NCBI GenBank assembly: GCA_029262275.1
Contig: JAJCZS010000027.1
Span: 1-46,875 of the forward strand
Source of the DNA: Deltaproteobacteria bacterium
GTDB lineage: Bacteria > Desulfobacterota_D > UBA1144 > Nemesobacterales > UBA2774
Length of the DNA: 46,875 nucleotides
Direction of reading: 5' to 3'
Shown here: piece after piece, positions 30,941 through 40,018 of the stretch
Layout of the letters: the number at the start of each line of letters is the position of its first letter
Numbering within the stretch: position 1 is the first letter of the stretch
The notes under the pieces: generated by a model
Database searches by the model: none
Seen by the model: the letters and a program-made list of their open reading frames with translations, nothing else
What the model was told of the DNA's origin: nothing
Made by a program: the position numbers and the translations under genes

Positions 30941-31405
30941 TTAGGAAATTAGTTTAAGTGTGTCCTCATCCATGTGATAGGAAAAGTAGGTTTTTCTAAG
31001 CAGCTTTTCAAGAAAGTCTTGTGAATGAAGCGCCTCCCGTTCGGGATAGGCAAACATTACAACTAGATGCTCATCCTCTTTAGCCTCTACCTGCTCAAAA
31101 ATGTATGCGTACTCACTCTCGGATATGCCGTATGAGATTCCATATTCAGGTCTCTCATCGGAGGTGAAAAAGCCAAAGTTATCCAGCTTCTCTGCAACTG
31201 TGTCGCAGATTAATCTTCCGTACTTTTTGGTCTCATCTCTGTCTTTTCGAAATAGCCCTTTGAGGAGAGGATATTTGGCGCAGTAAATCTGGCTATTATT
31301 ATTTTTTATAATTTTGCACTTGGTCTTGGGCAGCTCCACCAAATAAAGCGGCGCAGGTGAGACGGGATAGGTCATCAAGTCTTCTACTATAGTTTTCTCA
31401 GCCAT
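30941..31405 (-). CDS. Uncharacterised 154-residue cytoplasmic protein
   Basis: The protein has no signal peptide. It is rich in Glu, Lys and aromatic residues, with Lys-Cys-Lys-Ile-Ile-Lys near the start, a Tyr-Gly-Ile-Ser-Tyr-Gly-Ile-Ser-Glu repeat-like segment, and a His-rich end (Ser-Tyr-His-Met-Asp-Glu-Asp-Thr-Leu). No family is recognised. AGAGGTG precedes the ATG (complement of 31403-31405). It is separate from the FUSC-like gene by 80 bases and from the TPR gene by 71. Confidence 0.65.
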   Translation of the reverse strand: MAEKTIVEDLMTYPVSPAPLYLVELPKTKCKIIKNNNSQIYCAKYPLLKGLFRKDRDETKKYGRLICDTVAEKLDNFGFFTSDERPEYGISYGISESEYAYIFEQVEAKEDEHLVVMFAYPEREALHSQDFLEKLLRKTYFSYHMDEDTLKLIS

Positions 31406-31476
31406 TTATCCACCTCTATTATTTTAGAGTATAGAAATAATGGCTGAGATTCAATTATCTTTTTCTAATAACTGCT

Positions 31477-33105
31477 TCAGCTTTTGTCTTGTGATAAGTA
31501 TTCCTTAGCTTTATCAACCCTTGGTCTAGGGCTGTCAGCATTTGCTGCAACATTGATCAGCTCTTGGTAATACTTGGTAGCAAGCTCACTATTGCCTGAG
31601 AGCTCAGCTGCATAACCAGCTCCGTATAGGGCATAAAAACGGTTAGGCGAGGTCTTGAGACTTTTCTCATATGCAACAAGAGCTTTCTCTGGCTGACCCA
31701 TATCAATTAGCATATCGCCCAACAGATCTCTGGCAGGTAGCACTGCACCAGGAGTCACAGGGTGTTTGTCGACTGAATCCTCAACATCCGCAGCCTGCTC
31801 CATCATTGCTAGAGCCTGTTTCTTATTACCCTTGGCATACTCAATCCAAGCTTCTACAGACTTACGCTGTGCATCTACTATTGTGCTCCAGTATTTGTCC
31901 CCACTTGCAGAGGTTGCTTCGTACAGCTCATTTAGTTTGGCAAGCGACTGCTCAGCAACTTCCATGTTGCCGCTCCTTGCTGCACCAATGCCGCGACTGA
32001 AATAGGTGATCGCTTCATACTGAGGAAACTTATCCCAAGTAAAGTTCTCGTGAGTACGGGTTTTAAGTGAGGCCGCCTCTTCCCAGTTCATAGTCTCAAG
32101 AGCATAGCGAGACTGCACTCCTGCAATACCGTAGGCTGAGATAAAACTGACTTGATGATTAGATATATTGTTTACCTCTTCAAGTACCTGCATGGCTTTC
32201 TTATCCTGTCCCTTTTGCAGATATGAGTAGACTAAATAGTCAGCAGCATGGGTAAAATGGTGAGAAATTGTATCTGTGGACTGCCTTTTTGCCGCATCTG
32301 CTGAACGCAGGTTCCAACTGACAACCTCTGGCCACATCCCAAGTCTAACAAATATGTGGCTTGGCATATGAAGCGCATGAGGCACATCTGGTGCAATCTT
32401 ATCATAGCCCTGCGCCACTGGAACTGCTCTTTGCGCAAGCACAGGATTGTCGTATGCATGAATTGTATAGTGGAAAACCCCAGGGTGCTGTGGAGCAGTT
32501 TTTTGTTGCTCTTCAAGCATAGCGCCAGACTCTTTTTGATTTGTAAATGTTTTATCAGCCTTAGGTGCTGTCGCAAGATGTGAGAGAGCATAGAGAGCTA
32601 CAGCATCTTCGTCAGTAGGGTTTGAGTTCATGACATTTCTCTGTCCTATCTCCCATAGTGCTATACGGCTCTTATGATCCTTGGTATCGTAATCTGTATA
32701 GAATAGTTCAACTGCCGACACATAATCTTTCTCTCTTCTGGTCGGAAGGTCTTTAGATTTTGCGGTGTTAACTGCGCTTAGGCCATTTGCAAGCTCTTCC
32801 TTACTTGGCGGAGCCCACAGGGGATGAAACTGAGTCATTGCAAGACCCCAGTATCCCATTGCACAATCGGGATCTTTCTCAACAACTCCAGTAAAAACCT
32901 GCTCTGCCTGTTTGTACATCATATGATGCAAAAGAGCCACACCACGGTTAAAGTCATCTGCCACTGCATCACTACAAGAGGTCTCAAATTCAACAACTCC
33001 AAGAGAACCCTCGGCCATCTTCGAATCTTTTGCAGCCTCAGCAAAACCTAAACTTGCCGAAACAAATAAGATCGCTACTAATAAAACTATCCTTGATATG
33101 AACAT
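31477..33105 (-). CDS. Secreted tetratricopeptide-repeat protein
   Basis: The ATG at complement 33103-33105 is preceded by GGAGG at six bases; the longer frame (33120) starts inside the ribosome site. The 542-residue product has a signal peptide (1-22) and TPR motifs at the N-terminus (Phe-Asn-Arg-Gly-Val-Ala-Leu-Leu, Ala-Met-Gly-Tyr-Trp-Gly-Leu-Ala) and C-terminus (Lys-Ala-Leu-Val-Ala-Tyr-Glu-Lys-Ser-Leu, Ala-Leu-Tyr-Gly-Ala-Gly-Tyr-Ala-Ala-Glu). The central region has a His-rich pair, His-Pro-Gly-Val-Phe-His-Tyr-Thr-Ile-His and His-Ala-Leu-His-Met-Pro-Ser-His, conserved in a widespread family of unknown function and possibly metal-binding. Periplasmic. Confidence 0.85.
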   Translation of the reverse strand: MFISRIVLLVAILFVSASLGFAEAAKDSKMAEGSLGVVEFETSCSDAVADDFNRGVALLHHMMYKQAEQVFTGVVEKDPDCAMGYWGLAMTQFHPLWAPPSKEELANGLSAVNTAKSKDLPTRREKDYVSAVELFYTDYDTKDHKSRIALWEIGQRNVMNSNPTDEDAVALYALSHLATAPKADKTFTNQKESGAMLEEQQKTAPQHPGVFHYTIHAYDNPVLAQRAVPVAQGYDKIAPDVPHALHMPSHIFVRLGMWPEVVSWNLRSADAAKRQSTDTISHHFTHAADYLVYSYLQKGQDKKAMQVLEEVNNISNHQVSFISAYGIAGVQSRYALETMNWEEAASLKTRTHENFTWDKFPQYEAITYFSRGIGAARSGNMEVAEQSLAKLNELYEATSASGDKYWSTIVDAQRKSVEAWIEYAKGNKKQALAMMEQAADVEDSVDKHPVTPGAVLPARDLLGDMLIDMGQPEKALVAYEKSLKTSPNRFYALYGAGYAAELSGNSELATKYYQELINVAANADSPRPRVDKAKEYLSQDKS

Positions 33106-33263
33106 CACGCACCTCCACATACGTTAAATTTTTATCCGAGGTAACTCCTAAAGGAACCCATTACCTACGCCATTTTGTATTATAAACCAAAACGGAGTCT
33201 TATTGAAAGTGCTATAGGTTTTGCTATTTGCGAATATTTATAATAAGCAGTAATAATTATGTT

Positions 33264-34073
33264 ATGAATCAAGTCGAGAAGATATCTGAGAGAATAGAAA
33301 AAGAAGCACTTGTTAGCCTACATAAACATTGCCCACCTCAAGCAGCCCAAACTCTTGGGCTCCATATCTCGGAATTTGGAGATGCGGTCTCAGCTGCTGC
33401 TGCAAATGATCCAAGTGTAGTTATAAACAGAACCTTGGGGCTTGGAACAGAAAATAAAGTTACTCAAGACACATTAGAAAACATTGTGGGGTTTTATAAA
33501 AGTCTGAATATTGTGAAATACTTTATACATATCTATCCTGACGAGCTTCCACAAAATAGCAGAGAGATCTTAGATGCAATTGGCCTACAAAAATCGCGCG
33601 GTTGGATGAAGTTTAGCCGTGACAACTCACCTGCCCCTCAAGCTCCAACCGAGCTTGATATCAGAGAGGCTCAAACACCCGAGGAAGCTCTTGCTTTTGG
33701 AAGAATTGTAGCAAACGCATTTGGCATGACCGAGAATTCAGCCCCTATGCTCGCAGGACTATTTAACGACCCTGGCTGGCACATCTTTTTAAGCTACTTG
33801 GGTGACTCACCCGCAGGAGCAGGTGCAATGTACGTAAGTGGTGAGAGTGCCTGGATGGAATGGGGGGCAACAGATCCTGAGTTCAGACGCCGCGGTAGCC
33901 AGGCAGCAATCATGTCCGCTAGAATACAAAAAGCCCTTGATCTTGGATGCAAACAAATGTTCACAGAAACAGGTGAAGCTGTTGAGGGTGATCCCCAGCA
34001 TTCCTATAAAAATATTTTGAAAGCCGGATTTACTGAGTCTGTGCTAAGAGAGAATTACTCACCTAAGAGTTAA
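33264..34073 (+). CDS. GNAT-family N-acetyltransferase
   Basis: The ATG at 33264 is chosen; the longer frame begins with TTG at 33228 without a ribosome site. TATAAT at 33239-33244 ends 20 bases before the ATG, so the leader may be very short. The 269-residue product has an N-terminal helical half and a C-terminal GNAT domain: Ala-Gly-Ala-Gly-Ala-Met-Tyr-Val, Trp-Gly-Ala-Thr-Asp-Pro-Glu-Phe-Arg-Arg-Arg-Gly-Ser-Gln (the acetyl-CoA binding Arg/Gln-x-x-Gly-x-Gly/Ala type loop) and Phe-Thr-Glu-Thr-Gly-Glu. The substrate is unknown. Its stop codon abuts the stop of the convergent phosphatase gene at 34074. Confidence 0.82.
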   Translation: MNQVEKISERIEKEALVSLHKHCPPQAAQTLGLHISEFGDAVSAAAANDPSVVINRTLGLGTENKVTQDTLENIVGFYKSLNIVKYFIHIYPDELPQNSREILDAIGLQKSRGWMKFSRDNSPAPQAPTELDIREAQTPEEALAFGRIVANAFGMTENSAPMLAGLFNDPGWHIFLSYLGDSPAGAGAMYVSGESAWMEWGATDPEFRRRGSQAAIMSARIQKALDLGCKQMFTETGEAVEGDPQHSYKNILKAGFTESVLRENYSPKS

Positions 34074-35333
34074 CTACGGAAAACAGGTAGCTTGATCGCC
34101 ATCAATCTCACAAGCTAGGATTTCCTGACCTTCTACATCGCGGATACTCATTTGCCAAACGCCGTCATCTTGAAGTTCAAGAAAAGCAAAGCCGAATTGA
34201 TTTAGGTTAAAGCCCTCGTTTACTGTGGCCCCTCCTACCTCAAGACCTGGGAAAGGGGTTGTAACAAGTGAGTCTACCTCTGTACCGCTATTTCCTATTA
34301 TTAGTTGTGGCTGACGGCTGCCTACAAAGTTAAGGAGTTCAAAGAAATGTATGTGTCCTGACAGTACAAGATTTATTCCGCCGCCCAGCACGTTATCACT
34401 AGCCGCCATAAGCGTATCATTTATCATAAATAGCTCACCCGAGCTCTCACCTATTCCCCAAAATGGGTGGTGAGTTACAAACCATGCACTATCTCCTGAG
34501 GATGCCTCTAGTGTAGCAATCTGAGATGCATAAACTGCCACTTGGTCAGAAGGAGCGCTGTTATCTTTTGCAGCCGATGAGTCAAGCATTAAGAGATTTA
34601 GAGGTCCTATATCTACAACATATGGAGGAGTAAATTCCTCACACTTCTCAAAAGGTGTATTAGGATCTAGAAAAACAAACCAGCCTTTGCCTGCTCGCCC
34701 ACACTCCTCATGATTACCTCTTGTAAAAGCCCACGGGGCTTTTCTAAGTAGTCTATTGGCAGGGGCAAAGAAATCTGCGTCCCAAGTAGCATAATTATCC
34801 CCAAAAGGTGAGCCCTCACAGCCAGCATCCCCTTGCGGACAAGCGTCCTCTCTATATAAGTAGTCACCTACATGAATAACAAGGTCCGGATTAAATGACG
34901 CAGCCTTATCTGCTATCTGCTTAAAAGGCCACTGCTCCGGGTCATTGCAAGACTGAGGCGGATCACCTGTCTCTAATCTACAGCCGGTATCGCCCAACAA
35001 TACGATCCTCTTTGGGTTTTCTACTGGGAGTTTAAGAAATTTGCCTTTAATTGATGCCTTGTTAGTTCCTGGCGGAATAACAACTTCACACACTAAAACA
35101 GGGAAATCATTATCCGGCGAGTGGCGTACTTCCATCCTAACTGCTTCGCCGTTTAAGACTATGTTAGGACAGTCCTTCCTTGATGATATGACCCTTGCAA
35201 TCGTAGAACCGTTTGGTCCATACTCTACCCAGGAAGATAATATTTCATTATTTGCAGTATCATCACATGTTATAAGCCCAAGAATAAAGAGAGGAAAAAA
35301 GAGTGCTATGAGAGTTATTCGATAATTTTTCAT
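34074..35333 (-). CDS. Secreted metallophosphoesterase, purple-acid-phosphatase-like
   Basis: A 419-residue exported protein. The hydrophobic N-terminus ends with Gly-Leu-Ile-Thr-Cys, a lipobox variant with Thr before the Cys, so it may be a lipoprotein. Metal-site motifs are Leu-Gly-Asp-Thr-Gly-Cys, His-Val-Gly-Asp-Tyr-Leu-Tyr, Arg-Gly-Asn-His-Glu-Glu-Cys, Val-Thr-His-His-Pro-Phe-Trp-Gly and Ser-Gly-His-Ile-His-Phe-Phe. They fit a calcineurin-type dinuclear centre as in purple acid or PhoD-like phosphatases. Six or more cysteines suggest disulfides. It probably hydrolyses phosphomonoesters outside the cytoplasm. It converges on the GNAT gene with abutting stop codons. Confidence 0.82.
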   Translation of the reverse strand: MKNYRITLIALFFPLFILGLITCDDTANNEILSSWVEYGPNGSTIARVISSRKDCPNIVLNGEAVRMEVRHSPDNDFPVLVCEVVIPPGTNKASIKGKFLKLPVENPKRIVLLGDTGCRLETGDPPQSCNDPEQWPFKQIADKAASFNPDLVIHVGDYLYREDACPQGDAGCEGSPFGDNYATWDADFFAPANRLLRKAPWAFTRGNHEECGRAGKGWFVFLDPNTPFEKCEEFTPPYVVDIGPLNLLMLDSSAAKDNSAPSDQVAVYASQIATLEASSGDSAWFVTHHPFWGIGESSGELFMINDTLMAASDNVLGGGINLVLSGHIHFFELLNFVGSRQPQLIIGNSGTEVDSLVTTPFPGLEVGGATVNEGFNLNQFGFAFLELQDDGVWQMSIRDVEGQEILACEIDGDQATCFP

Positions 35334-35560
35334 ACCGTCTATTTTACATATAACTTACCTAAAATGATAGTTTTTTTGAACAAATGATCAACAAATTAGT
35401 TCTAGAAATAATATTTCGTTTAAGGTAGAATGGGAAATGGTAGGAGTATTAATCGACTACGATTATAGATATAGCTCATACAATAAAGCTATATATTCTT
35501 TTAAGCAGGGGATGGAAAGGGTTTTTATTTCTTTGTAAAAACTTTCATGGAGGTGTAAGG

Positions 35561-36607
35561 ATGAATTACAGTTCTTTTTTTACTTCAAGAATGATGTTTG
35601 TTATTGCTCTAGTTGCTTTGGTTTCAGTATTTAGCTGGACCAGCATAGCTAGTGCGTCAGGAGTTTTTATAAGCAGTAACGGAAATGACAAGATACTCGA
35701 ATTTGAGCCAGACGATGGTGAATTCTTCAGAGCATTTGCTGATGGTCCCCCATTAGACGGTCCTGAAGGTTTGCTGTTTGATAGGAATGAGAATCTTTTT
35801 GTTAGCAGCTGTGAGAATGATTCTGTTCTTTATTATGACGGCGGATTTGGAGGACTAATTAGTATAATTATCCCTTCAGGCACAGGCGGTCTTGATTGTC
35901 CAACGGCTTTAGTCTTTATTCCAAACGATGACATTCTTGTAGCAAGTTTCAACAGTGATGAGATACTACGCTACAATAGAACTACTGGAGCCTTTGTTGG
36001 AGCATTTGTCTCAGCAGGATCTGGCGGTTTGGATGGTCCAATCGACATGAAATTCGGCCCAAGAGGCAACTTATTTGTAGCCAGTGAAAACACTAGTGAA
36101 GTCCTTGAATACGACGGCAGCACCGGAGCATTCGTAGGAACTCATGTTGCTAGTGGTTCAGGAGGCTTGTCCATACCAAGCGCTATATTCTTCTCCCAAG
36201 GAAACTTGCTTGTAGCAAGTGTTGGTACTAATAACGTTCTAAGCTACAATGCTCACACCGGTGCGTTCCAGAGTGTGTTCATTAGCTCTGGTTCTGGTGG
36301 ACTTCAAATCCCAACTTGTATTGATTTTGGTTTTGAGGGCACTGGAAACGTTTTTGTTTGCAGCTTCGACACGAATGAGATACTAAGATACTCAAGAAGA
36401 GACGGCTCATTCCTTGGAGTATTTGTTCCACCAGGCGGTGGAACTCTAAGCGGACCTGTTGCAGTAGTGCTTAAGGAAAAAATACGCGGTAGTGGCAGTT
36501 GCTCTATAGCAAGTGCTGGAACCACATCCAAAGCAGCTATACCTGCGATTCTTCTTTTTGCTCCGATTCTATTTGTAGCATTGAGAAGAACCATCATAAA
36601 AAGATAA
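35561..36607 (+). CDS. Secreted NHL-like beta-propeller with Cys-type sorting tail
   Basis: GGAGG lies shortly before the ATG at 35561. The 348-residue protein has a signal peptide (about 1-32) and about six blade-like repeats of roughly 45 residues around the core Gly-Asn-Leu-Phe-Val-Ala-Ser, Glu-x-Leu-Arg-Tyr, and Gly-Ala-Phe-Val-Gly-x-Phe-Val, resembling NHL/SMP-30-type propellers. The C-terminus is Gly-Ser-Gly-Ser-Cys-Ser-Ile-Ala-Ser, a hydrophobic helix and Arg-Arg...Lys-Arg, the same class as in 18033-19397. It is expected to be exported and anchored or released by a tail-specific protease. Ligand unknown. Confidence 0.85.
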   Translation: MNYSSFFTSRMMFVIALVALVSVFSWTSIASASGVFISSNGNDKILEFEPDDGEFFRAFADGPPLDGPEGLLFDRNENLFVSSCENDSVLYYDGGFGGLISIIIPSGTGGLDCPTALVFIPNDDILVASFNSDEILRYNRTTGAFVGAFVSAGSGGLDGPIDMKFGPRGNLFVASENTSEVLEYDGSTGAFVGTHVASGSGGLSIPSAIFFSQGNLLVASVGTNNVLSYNAHTGAFQSVFISSGSGGLQIPTCIDFGFEGTGNVFVCSFDTNEILRYSRRDGSFLGVFVPPGGGTLSGPVAVVLKEKIRGSGSCSIASAGTTSKAAIPAILLFAPILFVALRRTIIKR

Positions 36608-36634
36608 TAAGATTTTAGGGATGTTGGATAAACG

Positions 36635-36662
36635 AAAGGGGGCCTCTTGGCTCCCTTTTTTT
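36635..36662 (+). terminator. Rho-independent terminator
   Basis: AAAGGGGGCC (36635-36644) pairs with GGCTCCCTTT (36649-36658) over TCTT, followed by T bases to 36662. It ends the propeller gene and lies just before the convergent stop at 36670. Confidence 0.85.
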
Positions 36663-36669
36663 AGCTCTA

Positions 36670-37719
36670 CTATTCTTCTACAATACTACTCACAGCCCTT
36701 GCTGCAGCTGCAAGAGCTCCTTCTATGTGTCCGGGGGTCTCAGTTGCAGTCTCTGTTGATGCCCAATGCAAACGACCTTCCATTACAGGCTCCGCAAATG
36801 CAGAATGCCCGAAGGCTTGATAAGTAACAAGACGCTCTACTTCTGGTGGAGATGTATAGCGCTCGTGCCGCCAGTCGTTTATATACAGCTCCTTTGGCTC
36901 AGCAGCTTTTGGTCCAAATAGTGCAGCAAGTTGTTCGAGTAAAGCTTCCTTTGAAAAAGTTGGCTGACTAACCTTTGTAGGAGGAGCAAAACCAAAAAGT
37001 GCTGCAGGCGCTCCCTCAGGCCCACTCATATCGTGCACCTCTCTCATTGGCCCAACATAGCTAATAGCTGATCCCGCAAGCCCTTCGCTGCGCCAAAAAG
37101 GCTCTTCATAAATTGCGACTAACTTGGTAATAGCACCCATCCAAACAGGGGTGATTCTTGCAAGTTTAAACAATTGCTCCGGAAGCTTGGGGGTGAATTC
37201 AATAGTCGTAACAGCCAGCGGGGGAGGAAGTGCTAGTACTACATGCTTAGCTGAGTATATTGCGCTATCCGTTATTGCCTGGATCTCACCCTCGGATGAT
37301 TTGATTTGTGTAACAGGCTCGCTAAGCCTTATAGCTCCCTCGGGCAGCTCATCCGCTATAGCCTGCGCCAAGGACTGAGCACCATGAGTAAACCTGCTTG
37401 AATAAACATCTATTGGATTCCCTTGGATACGCTCAACTCCATCAGGTGTCTGATACAAAGCATCGCCTGATGTGTGTTGAGGGAAAGTTTCAATTCCAAG
37501 ATCAGAGACAAGTTTTGTGACCCTGGGCTCGTTTGGCCAGAACCAAGTAGCGCCTAGGTCCAGATTAAAGATAGAATCAGATAGCAAACGCCCGCCTATT
37601 CGGTCTCTTGCTTCTAAGATTGCAACGGAAAATCCTTTGGCGCTTAGCTCCCTGGCTGCAGCTAAGCCCCCAATTCCAGCACCTACTACAACCACATCCA
37701 CTTTATCAAATCCGGCCAT
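36670..37719 (-). CDS. Flavin-containing amine oxidase family protein
   Basis: A 349-residue FAD enzyme. The N-terminal Val-Val-Val-Gly-Ala-Gly-Ile-Gly-Gly-Leu-Ala-Ala-Ala-Arg (near 8-21) with the following Leu-Glu-Ala-Arg-Asp-Arg-Ile-Gly-Gly-Arg is the dinucleotide-binding signature of monoamine oxidases and phytoene-desaturase-like proteins, and the C-terminal segment with Thr-Glu-Thr-Ala-Thr-Glu-Thr-Pro-Gly-His-Ile-Glu-Gly-Ala fits the flavin-contact region. It is shorter than classical amine oxidases (about 450). No signal peptide. The substrate cannot be assigned; polyamines or carotenoid-type compounds are possible. Confidence 0.82.
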   Translation of the reverse strand: MAGFDKVDVVVVGAGIGGLAAARELSAKGFSVAILEARDRIGGRLLSDSIFNLDLGATWFWPNEPRVTKLVSDLGIETFPQHTSGDALYQTPDGVERIQGNPIDVYSSRFTHGAQSLAQAIADELPEGAIRLSEPVTQIKSSEGEIQAITDSAIYSAKHVVLALPPPLAVTTIEFTPKLPEQLFKLARITPVWMGAITKLVAIYEEPFWRSEGLAGSAISYVGPMREVHDMSGPEGAPAALFGFAPPTKVSQPTFSKEALLEQLAALFGPKAAEPKELYINDWRHERYTSPPEVERLVTYQAFGHSAFAEPVMEGRLHWASTETATETPGHIEGALAAAARAVSSIVEE

Positions 37720-37813
37720 ATAGAATCCCAGTATTCATATTTAGATGCATAAACTTATAGATTCATTATCAAGGTTAGTGGATTCTAAAATAACCTAGTT
37801 GCAGATTTTGATC

Positions 37814-38860
37814 TCAATTATCACAACCTATTGCTCTATCGGAACAGCCGCTTGGGTCCGAGCCCATAGCACACAAGGTGGAGAAATATGTGCAATGATC
37901 ATGATTCTCTCCAATGCCGTCCTTATTAACCACTCCATATAAAACTATCTGCGCTGCTATTGTAATCAGGTTGCAATTATCTTGAGAGAAATCAGGTAGA
38001 GCAGGAAGCTGGGTACCAAAAGTTATAGTCTCCTCTCCATCAACATGAAAATATGAGAAGTTAGTACAATCAAGACCAATTGGCGGTAGCATTGGAACTA
38101 AGTCGTTTGTGTTTACGACTCTAAAACTGATCCTATTTTCTGATTCAGTCGCTTCATAGGCGCTTACAAAATCACTATCACCCAAAACGGGGCTTGCAAA
38201 ATTATACATAGTCACATTATCTATCATCCCTAAATTCTGAGCAAGATCAGGAAAAGCCACTCCTGCAACAGCTGCTCCAAGGCTATGCCCGGTAATGTAG
38301 AGGTTGGTAAAATTCCCTGTCATTATGAGCTCATCAAGCTTATTAATGATAGTACTTTGAATAGGGTTTGTCTCATCGCCTTGATATGATGCTAAGAATC
38401 CAAGAGAAATTTTGCCACCATTTGGAATAAAGTTGTAAGGAACCTGAAGTGCTGCAAAATCACTAACATCATCAGAGAAAGTCTCTGTCCCTCTAAAGGA
38501 GAGATAGATGTTGTCGTCCATTGTAGCTATAAACGCAAAAGGGACGACCGTACTATCATCCATGCAAGCATTCTTAGCATCACTCTCAGACTCAAATATC
38601 ACTTCCTCAAGCGTATAAGGAGAAGGCACTGTGATTGCGCTCTTTCCACCCATTATACATTGCACCCTCTGGTTGTAAGCCACCAGTGATAACTCCATTA
38701 GCTCAATTGCAAGCTCAAGATCATATTGCGGCTCTTGTGGCCCTGGGTCCCCTACTCCTCCGTCGTCGTTATTGCCATTGTTATTGTTGTTACATCCGCC
38801 CGCAATTCCAAAAGAAACTACAACAAGAAATATTACTAAAAATAAATTGGTCCGTCTCAT
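37814..38860 (-). CDS. Class 3 lipase-family lipoprotein, copy 1
   Basis: Signal peptide and lipobox Ile-Ala-Gly-Gly-Cys (Cys23), then an Asn/Gly/Asp-rich tether of about 20 residues. The lipase core has Tyr-Leu-Ser-Phe-Arg-Gly-Thr (near 119-125), Leu-Tyr-Ile-Thr-Gly-His-Ser-Leu-Gly (Ser193 nucleophile), Val-Asn-Thr-Asn-Asp-Leu-Val-Pro (catalytic Asp, near 252), and a His near the end (Glu-Asn-His-Asp-His-Cys). It matches the fungal-type class 3 lipase family, esterases on long-chain lipids. It lies 45 bases after copy 2, and is most likely anchored in the outer membrane. GGAGGG precedes the ATG (complement of 38858-38860). Confidence 0.88.
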   Translation of the reverse strand: MRRTNLFLVIFLVVVSFGIAGGCNNNNNGNNDDGGVGDPGPQEPQYDLELAIELMELSLVAYNQRVQCIMGGKSAITVPSPYTLEEVIFESESDAKNACMDDSTVVPFAFIATMDDNIYLSFRGTETFSDDVSDFAALQVPYNFIPNGGKISLGFLASYQGDETNPIQSTIINKLDELIMTGNFTNLYITGHSLGAAVAGVAFPDLAQNLGMIDNVTMYNFASPVLGDSDFVSAYEATESENRISFRVVNTNDLVPMLPPIGLDCTNFSYFHVDGEETITFGTQLPALPDFSQDNCNLITIAAQIVLYGVVNKDGIGENHDHCTYFSTLCAMGSDPSGCSDRAIGCDN

Positions 38861-38904
38861 TTTAATTCCCTCCTAACTCCATCTAATTTTTTCTATATCC
38901 AATC

Positions 38905-39963
38905 CTAGGGATTTGGGTTGCCATCATCACATCCAACTGCACCACCGGCACAAGAGGATGGATCTGAAGTCATATTACAAAGTGTGTCGTAATATGTACA
39001 CATACTGTGATCCTCTAATATGTCATCAGAATTCGCTAATCCATAAGTAACCAACTGAGCAGCTATGGTGATAAGGTCACAATCATCCGAAGCAAAATCC
39101 GGAAGCGCCGGTAGAGGTGTTCCAAAAGTTATCTCATGCTCTCCGTCCACATGCTCATATGAAAACAAAGTGCAATCTAGTCCCTGTGGCGGTAGCATAG
39201 GGACTAAATCATTAGTATTTACTATCCTGACACTAGTTCTGTTTGCAGACTCTATTCCTTCATAAGTACTTACAAAAGTGCTGTCACCTACTGCTGGGCC
39301 AGCAAAGTTATACATTGTAACACTATCTATCATCCCCAGGTTTTGTGAGAAATCTGGGAAAGCTAAAAACGCAAGCGCTGCTCCCAGGCTGTGACCTGTA
39401 ATGTATAGGTTTTTAAAATCCCCGGTCATTGTGAGTTCATCAAGTTTATTTAGAATTGTGCTTGCGATCGGCTGCGTGTTATCGAATCCATATACATCTA
39501 AGAACCCAAGCGCAGCATTACCACCGTTCGGAACAAAGAGATAGGGGATCTGAATCGCAGCGAAATCACTTATAGCATCCGAGAAATTTGCCGTGCCTCT
39601 AAAAGATACATATATATTCTCTCCCTCCGTTGCAATAAATGCAATTGGGATATTATCGCTATCATCAAGACAACTGCTGTTAAAAAATGTACTTACTGGT
39701 TCAAAAATCACTTCCTCCAGCTTATAAGGAGAAGGAACTGTGATTGCGTTCTTTCCCATGTTAATACACTGAATCCTCTGCTCATATGCTACGAGTGCAA
39801 GCTCCCCAAGCACAATTGCAAGGTCCAGATCAAACCCCTCTTCAGCATCAGGAACCTCACCACCGCCATTATTACCGTTGTTATTATTGTTGTTGCATCC
39901 TCCGGCTACTCCGAAAGAAACCGTTATAAGCAGAAGTAATGCTAGTAAGCTAGTACGTCTCAT
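38905..39963 (-). CDS. Class 3 lipase-family lipoprotein, copy 2
   Basis: A 352-residue paralogue of 37814-38860. Lipobox Val-Ala-Gly-Gly-Cys (Cys23) with an Asn/Gly tether, Tyr-Val-Ser-Phe-Arg-Gly-Thr, Ile-Thr-Gly-His-Ser-Leu-Gly (Ser192), Val-Asn-Thr-Asn-Asp-Leu-Val-Pro, and a C-terminal Glu-Asp-His-Ser-Met-Cys. Both copies keep paired cysteines near residue 100 and in the last 80 residues, probably disulfides. The order in the likely operon is copy 2 then copy 1. The pair suggests use of extracellular lipids. GGAGGG precedes the ATG. Substrate preference is unknown. Confidence 0.88.
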   Translation of the reverse strand: MRRTSLLALLLLITVSFGVAGGCNNNNNNGNNGGGEVPDAEEGFDLDLAIVLGELALVAYEQRIQCINMGKNAITVPSPYKLEEVIFEPVSTFFNSSCLDDSDNIPIAFIATEGENIYVSFRGTANFSDAISDFAAIQIPYLFVPNGGNAALGFLDVYGFDNTQPIASTILNKLDELTMTGDFKNLYITGHSLGAALAFLAFPDFSQNLGMIDSVTMYNFAGPAVGDSTFVSTYEGIESANRTSVRIVNTNDLVPMLPPQGLDCTLFSYEHVDGEHEITFGTPLPALPDFASDDCDLITIAAQLVTYGLANSDDILEDHSMCTYYDTLCNMTSDPSSCAGGAVGCDDGNPNP

Positions 39964-40018
39964 TTAAACCCTCCATATAAAGTGATTAATAATATTATAG
40001 CTAAAGTTTGGTAAGGAA

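Noticed and set aside
31671-32005. Plus-strand frames opposite the TPR gene
   Set aside because: Shadows of Gln/Ala/Leu-rich TPR codons.
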